From Actinomycetales bacterium (GTDB taxonomy: Bacteria > Actinomycetota > Actinomycetes > Mycobacteriales > Mycobacteriaceae), in contig DUTZ01000367.1 in the NCBI GenBank assembly GCA_012841845.1, positions 1-5,847 on the forward strand: a DNA stretch of 5,847 bases, given 5' to 3'. The notes below the pieces were generated by a model. It was not told the origin of the DNA, ran no database searches, and saw nothing but the letters and a program-made list of their open reading frames with translations. Of this stretch, positions 5,434-5,847 are shown one piece after another. Numbering within the stretch: the stretch's first letter is position 1; every line of letters starts with the position of its first letter. A program made the position numbers and the translations under genes.

Positions 5434-5457
5434 GGTTGATTACTCAAGTAGTGAACC
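5434..5457. promoter_or_regulatory. Probable GntR operator (24-bp palindrome)
   Basis: The pattern GGTT-N3-TACT-N2-AGTA-N3-AACC is symmetric about 5445/5446, with 9 of 12 base pairs matching. It is strikingly AT-rich for this genome and lies 27-50 nt upstream of the GntR start codon, where the promoter of the GntR-ABC operon should be. The placement suits a site bound by the encoded repressor. No clean -10/-35 pair was identified, so the exact promoter is left open. Confidence 0.65.
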
Positions 5458-5515
5458 ATGGGGGCGGTGGGGGCGCAAGGGGGTCGGGCGGGAGGTGACG
5501 GGAGTGGGGCGCCGA

Positions 5516-5847
5516 CTAGATCTTGCGCAGCCGCAGCCGCTGGATCGAGTGGTCGGAGTTCTTGCGGAGCACGAGCGTGGCCCGCGGGCGCGTGGGGAGG
5601 ATGTTCTCCACGAGGTTGGGCCGGTTGACCGAGTTCCAGATCTCACGCGCGGCGAGGCGCGCCGCCTTGTCGGACAGGTCCGCGTAGTGCGCGAAGTGTG
5701 AGGCGGGGTTGGAGAACGATGTGGTCCGCAGCTCGAGGAAGCGCTCGATGTACCACTTCTCGATGTCCTCGATCCGCGCGTCCACGTACAGCGAGAAGTC
5801 GAACAGATCGGAGACCATGAGCCGCGGCCCGGTCTGCAGGACGTTGA
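5516..5847 (-). CDS. coaA: Pantothenate kinase, type I (C-terminal part)
   Basis: The last 109 codons (plus two bases of another) of a P-loop type I pantothenate kinase, which phosphorylates pantothenate in the first step of coenzyme A synthesis in the cytosol. The visible part starts at N-V-L-Q-T-G and runs through [36 protein letters not shown] and ends R-L-R-L-R-K-I. These blocks match what I recall of the C-terminal third of M. tuberculosis and E. coli CoaA (about 310-316 residues). The N-terminal two thirds, including the ATP-binding P-loop, lie beyond the window end. The in-frame ATG at 5818 is an internal Met, since the conserved sequence continues upstream of it. The stop is TAG at 5518-5516. 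No terminator hairpin was found in the 108 nt to the GntR gene. Confidence 0.95.
   Translation of the reverse strand, partial: NVLQTGPRLMVSDLFDFSLYVDARIEDIEKWYIERFLELRTTSFSNPASHFAHYADLSDKAARLAAREIWNSVNRPNLVENILPTRPRATLVLRKNSDHSIQRLRLRKI

Noticed and set aside
4065..5459. Longer N-terminal version of the ABC ATPase
   Set aside because: The extension runs through the GntR gene in another frame. The ATPase fold begins right after the ATG at 5030, which overlaps the GntR stop.

Overview
The window is visibly very GC-rich (about 70% by eye, not computed). It reads as chromosome from an actinobacterium of the order Mycobacteriales/Corynebacteriales. The Z-prenyl synthase and the pantothenate kinase C-terminus closely resemble, from memory, Mycobacterium tuberculosis Rv1086 and CoaA. 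The order DAHP synthase - short prenyl synthase - coaA recalls the aroF-uppS-coaA neighbourhood of Corynebacterium. Dietzia, Gordonia or a relative would fit, but the genus cannot be fixed from the sequence alone.

Layout. 6-389 (-): small DUF2784 membrane protein. 390-704: regulatory leader of the next gene, with an extended -10 promoter, a 25-residue leader peptide rich in Tyr/Trp/Phe (465-542), and RNA segments that can pair in alternative ways (498-663). 705-1778 (+): class I DAHP synthase, entry step of the shikimate pathway. 1779-1850: short gap with a GC-rich hairpin and a second promoter. 1851-2618 (+): cis-prenyl diphosphate synthase of the short-chain Z-FPP type. 2615-3280 (+): MOSC-domain protein, overlapping the previous stop codon. 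5407-3292 (-): three-gene operon (YtrA-type GntR regulator, ABC ATPase, six-helix permease) joined by two ATGA overlaps and preceded by a palindromic operator. 5847-5516 (-): C-terminal third of pantothenate kinase CoaA, cut by the window edge.

How the parts work together. The best-supported regulatory system is a ribosome-mediated transcription attenuator in front of the DAHP synthase. The leader peptide reads V-Y-W-R-F-M-W and so senses all three aromatic end products. Its Trp-498 codon lies at the start of RNA segment 1 (498-510), which pairs perfectly with segment 2 (555-567). Segment 2 can instead pair with segment 3 (617-624), and segment 3 can instead fold into a hairpin with segment 4 (650-663). 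This is the classical 1:2 / 2:3 / 3:4 logic of trp-type attenuators. The leader transcript appears leaderless, starting at or within a base of the AUG. The prenyl synthase seems to use the same promoter geometry. The GntR-ABC cassette looks like a self-repressed transport or stress module that is independent of its biosynthetic neighbours.

No tRNA, rRNA, CRISPR array, insertion sequence or phage gene was seen.
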